Of a stretch of 64,000 nt of DNA, positions 63,643 through 64,000 are shown piece after piece (the stretch's first letter is position 1; each line of letters begins with the position of its first letter). The notes under the pieces were generated by a model. That model did no database searches. It saw only the letters and a list, made by a program, of their open reading frames with translations, and was not told where the DNA came from. The stretch is from Granulicella arctica. GTDB lineage: Bacteria > Acidobacteriota > Terriglobia > Terriglobales > Acidobacteriaceae. Both the position numbers and the translations under genes were made by a program. The stretch is taken from NCBI RefSeq assembly GCF_025685605.1, contig NZ_JAGTUT010000001.1, positions 4,216,001 through 4,280,000 of the forward strand, read 5' to 3'.

Positions 63643-64000
63643 TCAAGGGATTCGGATCTTGATGTCGCTGCGCATTTGATCCTGCTGAGCCACAAGCAAC
63701 CACTTACCGTCCGGCGAAAGACTGACATCGGGATCATTGGTGACCAGTGGACCCGTAGGAGTTCCGAGAGCCGTTACATTGCCGTTCTCGAAGACACAGA
63801 TTTTGAAGGTTCCGGCGCTTGCGCCCTCAGTCGAATAAACGAGTCCGTGCGTAGTCGGAGCCCAGCTTTTCACAGGGAATGCCGTTATGTTCAACGGGTG
63901 AGCACCGGTGCCGTCGGGGTTCGCTTCAAAGAGATGGCCGGAACGGTCGCTGTAGTACAACTCCTTTCCATCCGGCGACTGGGCGACCGTGTACATCTCG
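63643..64000 (-). CDS. WD40/PD40-type beta-propeller protein, C-terminal end (partial)
   Basis: The frame is open to the right edge; only the last 119 codons are visible. Repeats of the PD40 type are seen: VAQSPDGKELYYSDRSGHLF and VSLSPDGKWLLVAQQDQMRS, with the final DIKIRIP strand. Proteins ending like this in Acidobacteriota are often winged-helix (CadC-like) regulators or kinases with a TolB-like propeller; the N-terminal domain is outside the window, so the class is undecided. Confidence 0.75.
   Translation of the reverse strand, partial: EMYTVAQSPDGKELYYSDRSGHLFEANPDGTGAHPLNITAFPVKSWAPTTHGLVYSTEGASAGTFKICVFENGNVTALGTPTGPLVTNDPDVSLSPDGKWLLVAQQDQMRSDIKIRIP

Noticed and set aside
1-64000. 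tRNA, rRNA or CRISPR features
   Set aside because: None found by eye on either strand; a covariance-model scan would be decisive but could not be run.

Overview
This looks like about 64 kb of a soil-type bacterial chromosome (or large plasmid). The glycoside hydrolases with Tat signals, the ParB/MobF remnant types, the IS21/IS66/IS110 mix and the run of SDR, NmrA and alpha/beta-hydrolase genes with private regulators suggest an Acidobacteriota (Terriglobia, Granulicella/Edaphobacter/Terriglobus-like). That assignment is inference from gene types; there is no rRNA or other phylogenetic marker in the window.

Layout. 0-2.6 kb: the end of a GH2 beta-galactosidase and a Tat-exported GH43 enzyme (plant polysaccharide breakdown). 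3-4.6 kb: a ParB-like plasmid/ICE partition gene broken by frameshifts. 4.8-11.1 kb: small modules, namely FMN reductase/MarR, an ECF sigma/anti-sigma operon, an IS110 element and a MarR/VOC/EVE cluster. 11.2-14.3 kb: two diverged non-coding repeats and an intact IS21 (istAB). 14.5-34.4 kb: many short regulator-plus-enzyme modules. These include carotenoid oxygenase/TetR; MFS, class II aldolase, isochorismatase and LysR; a six-gene cupin, epoxide-hydrolase-like, NmrA, SDR, esterase and NmrA run facing a second LysR; an epimerase/HxlR pair; a second IS110; AraC/SDR; and SnoaL. 34.87-39.99 kb: a complete IS66 flanked by a perfect 8-bp target duplication, with a 2.6 kb serine-recombinase cassette inserted inside its tnpB. 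40-44 kb: FAD monooxygenase (frameshifted)/TetR and TetR/SDR pairs. 44.3-48.2 kb: wreckage of a conjugative element (MobF relaxase-helicase, zinc-finger protein, ArdC fragment) around one intact HNH-type gene. 48.3-57.9 kb: more regulator/enzyme pairs, several broken. 58.3-63.6 kb: two divergent secreted GDPD/PLC-superfamily proteins, one a 1294-residue fusion to cysteine-rich repeats and a beta-helix. The window ends inside a beta-propeller protein.

How it works together. The common unit is a one-component regulator (TetR, MarR, LysR, AraC or HxlR; twelve intact) next to, usually divergent from, a redox enzyme, hydrolase or SnoaL-like protein. In several cases perfect palindromes lie in the short shared promoter. 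This is the pattern of an accessory island that collects xenobiotic- or metabolite-responsive cassettes. The number of mobile elements, the conjugation remnants at 3-4.6 and 44-48 kb, and about ten broken genes support repeated transfer followed by decay. Several breaks are single-base frameshifts in otherwise good genes and could instead be assembly errors.
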